Assembly: GCA_012962735.1 (NCBI GenBank)
Contig: DTXA01000295.1
Location: 1-14,955 of the forward strand
Direction of reading: 5' to 3'
DNA: 14,955 bases
DNA from: Candidatus Latescibacterota bacterium
GTDB taxonomy: Bacteria; Latescibacterota; 4484-107; B68-G9
Shown: in pieces, positions 14,232 to 14,955 of the stretch
How positions within the stretch are numbered: the first letter of the stretch is position 1
Layout: every line of letters begins with the position of its first letter
The notes under the pieces: model-generated
Databases searched by the model: none
Told to the model about the DNA's origin: nothing
Seen by the model: only the letters and a program-made list of their open reading frames with translations
Program-made: the position numbers and the translations under genes

Positions 14232-14955
14232 ATGCCGATATTTACTCTAAAGCCGACTCCCCTCCAAGTGGAGCGCCTGCGCCGAGACCTCAACCCCCAG
14301 CAGTGGGCGGCGGTCTCGGCCGAGTCCGGGCCTAAGCTCGTCATCGCAGGAGCCGGGAGCGGCAAGACCCGGGTGATCACGTACCGGGTGGCGTACCTCA
14401 TAGCCCGTGGCGTGGACCCATCCCGGATACTGATGGTCACCTTCACCAACAAGGCGGCCCGGGAGATGCTCTCACGGGCTGAGGCCCTGGTGGGAGCTGT
14501 TGTCCGGAGGGTGTGGGGAGGGACCTTCCACGCCATAGGCAACCGCATACTGCGCTGTCACGCCAGCCTTCTGGGGTACCGCCAGAACTACACCATCTTG
14601 GACGAGGAGGACCAGAAGGACTTCCTGAGGCTCTGCATAACGGACGAGGGCATACCCATCCGAGAGGTCCGCTTTCCATCCCCCGCCCTTGTGCGGAACG
14701 TCTTCAGTTTCTCCTGCAACACGGGCATTCCCATACCGGAGGTGTTGGAGAGGTACTATCCGTACCTCTCGGAGTGGGCAGAGGCCCTGGAGCGCATCCA
14801 AAACCGGTACCAGGAACGCAAGCGGGCCGCCAACGCCATGGACTACGACGATCTTCTAGCCAACTGGCTCAAGCTTCTAAGGGAATTTCCGGATGTGCTG
14901 GAGCGGTACGGCAGGCGGTTCCAGCACATCCTCGTGGACGAATACCAGGACACCA
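14232..14955 (+). CDS. UvrD/PcrA/Rep-type DNA helicase, N-terminal part, runs off window
   Basis: A superfamily 1A 3'-5' helicase; 241 codons are present with no stop before the window end. Seen: Q-motif LNPQQWAAV (20-28), Walker A AGAGSGKT (39-46), motif Ia VTFTNKAAREM, motif Ib GGTFHAIGNRILR, the 1B-domain stretch MDYDDLL, and motif II VDEYQD (235-240) just before the edge. These enzymes unwind DNA in excision repair, mismatch repair and replication restart, which fits the preceding sbcCD. ATG 14232 is the first start after an in-frame TAA at 14214-14216. No clear ribosome-binding site lies before it, so initiation may be weak or leader-dependent. Compared with PcrA, the insert reading RFPSPALVRNVFSFSCNTG in domain 1B looks ordinary. 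Whether this is UvrD, PcrA or Rep cannot be settled from the N-terminus. Confidence 0.94.
   Translation, partial: MPIFTLKPTPLQVERLRRDLNPQQWAAVSAESGPKLVIAGAGSGKTRVITYRVAYLIARGVDPSRILMVTFTNKAAREMLSRAEALVGAVVRRVWGGTFHAIGNRILRCHASLLGYRQNYTILDEEDQKDFLRLCITDEGIPIREVRFPSPALVRNVFSFSCNTGIPIPEVLERYYPYLSEWAEALERIQNRYQERKRAANAMDYDDLLANWLKLLREFPDVLERYGRRFQHILVDEYQDT

Overview
The window has two unlike parts. Positions 1 to about 510 are very AT-rich (under one third G+C by eye). All coding there is on the minus strand: the 5' end of a Mur-ligase-family gene and, just upstream of it, the 3' part of an amidohydrolase gene. From about 511 to the end the sequence is G+C-rich (around 60%), every gene is on the plus strand, and Arg AGG and Ile ATA codons are frequent, a pattern common in thermophilic bacteria. 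The switch falls within a few bases. It cuts the amidohydrolase frame on one side and removes the first residues of EF-Ts on the other. The simplest reading is that two unrelated genomes were joined, probably in assembly of a metagenome. The AT-rich piece could come from a small-genome lineage (Patescibacteria-like, a guess). The main piece is a G+C-rich, probably thermophilic bacterium with lipoproteins. I cannot place its phylum; the SbcD N-terminus resembles Chloroflexota-type proteins from memory only.

Layout of the main part: tsf (5'-truncated), pyrH and frr form the conserved translation/UMP-kinase cluster, with rpsB missing because of the junction. Small RNA hairpins lie after pyrH and after frr. 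Next come a HEAT-repeat lipoprotein, an M20 metallopeptidase/amidohydrolase, an N-acyl-D-amino-acid deacylase, a small overlapping ORF of unknown function and a PIG-L/LmbE deacetylase. The HEAT, M20 and deacylase genes are tightly packed: ATGA overlap or abutting stop and start. A decayed uroporphyrinogen-decarboxylase-family gene follows, with two internal deletions and several stop codons.

After a 5'-leader hairpin come a MacB/LolD-type ABC ATPase without an adjacent permease, RidA, SbcD and SbcC. The DNA-repair block continues past a second lipoprotein of unknown family to a UvrD/PcrA-type helicase that runs off the window end. SbcD and SbcC would form the Mre11/Rad50-type complex that cuts hairpins and processes DNA ends. 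A perfect 12-bp inverted repeat sits between their genes, and a related half-copy sits just after sbcC.

I found no RNA genes, CRISPR array, insertion sequence or phage gene, and no clear new defence or mobile system. The points most worth following are the sharp junction, the repeat pair bracketing sbcC, the uroD-family pseudogene, the 63-codon overlapping ORF, and the two lipoproteins of unknown function.
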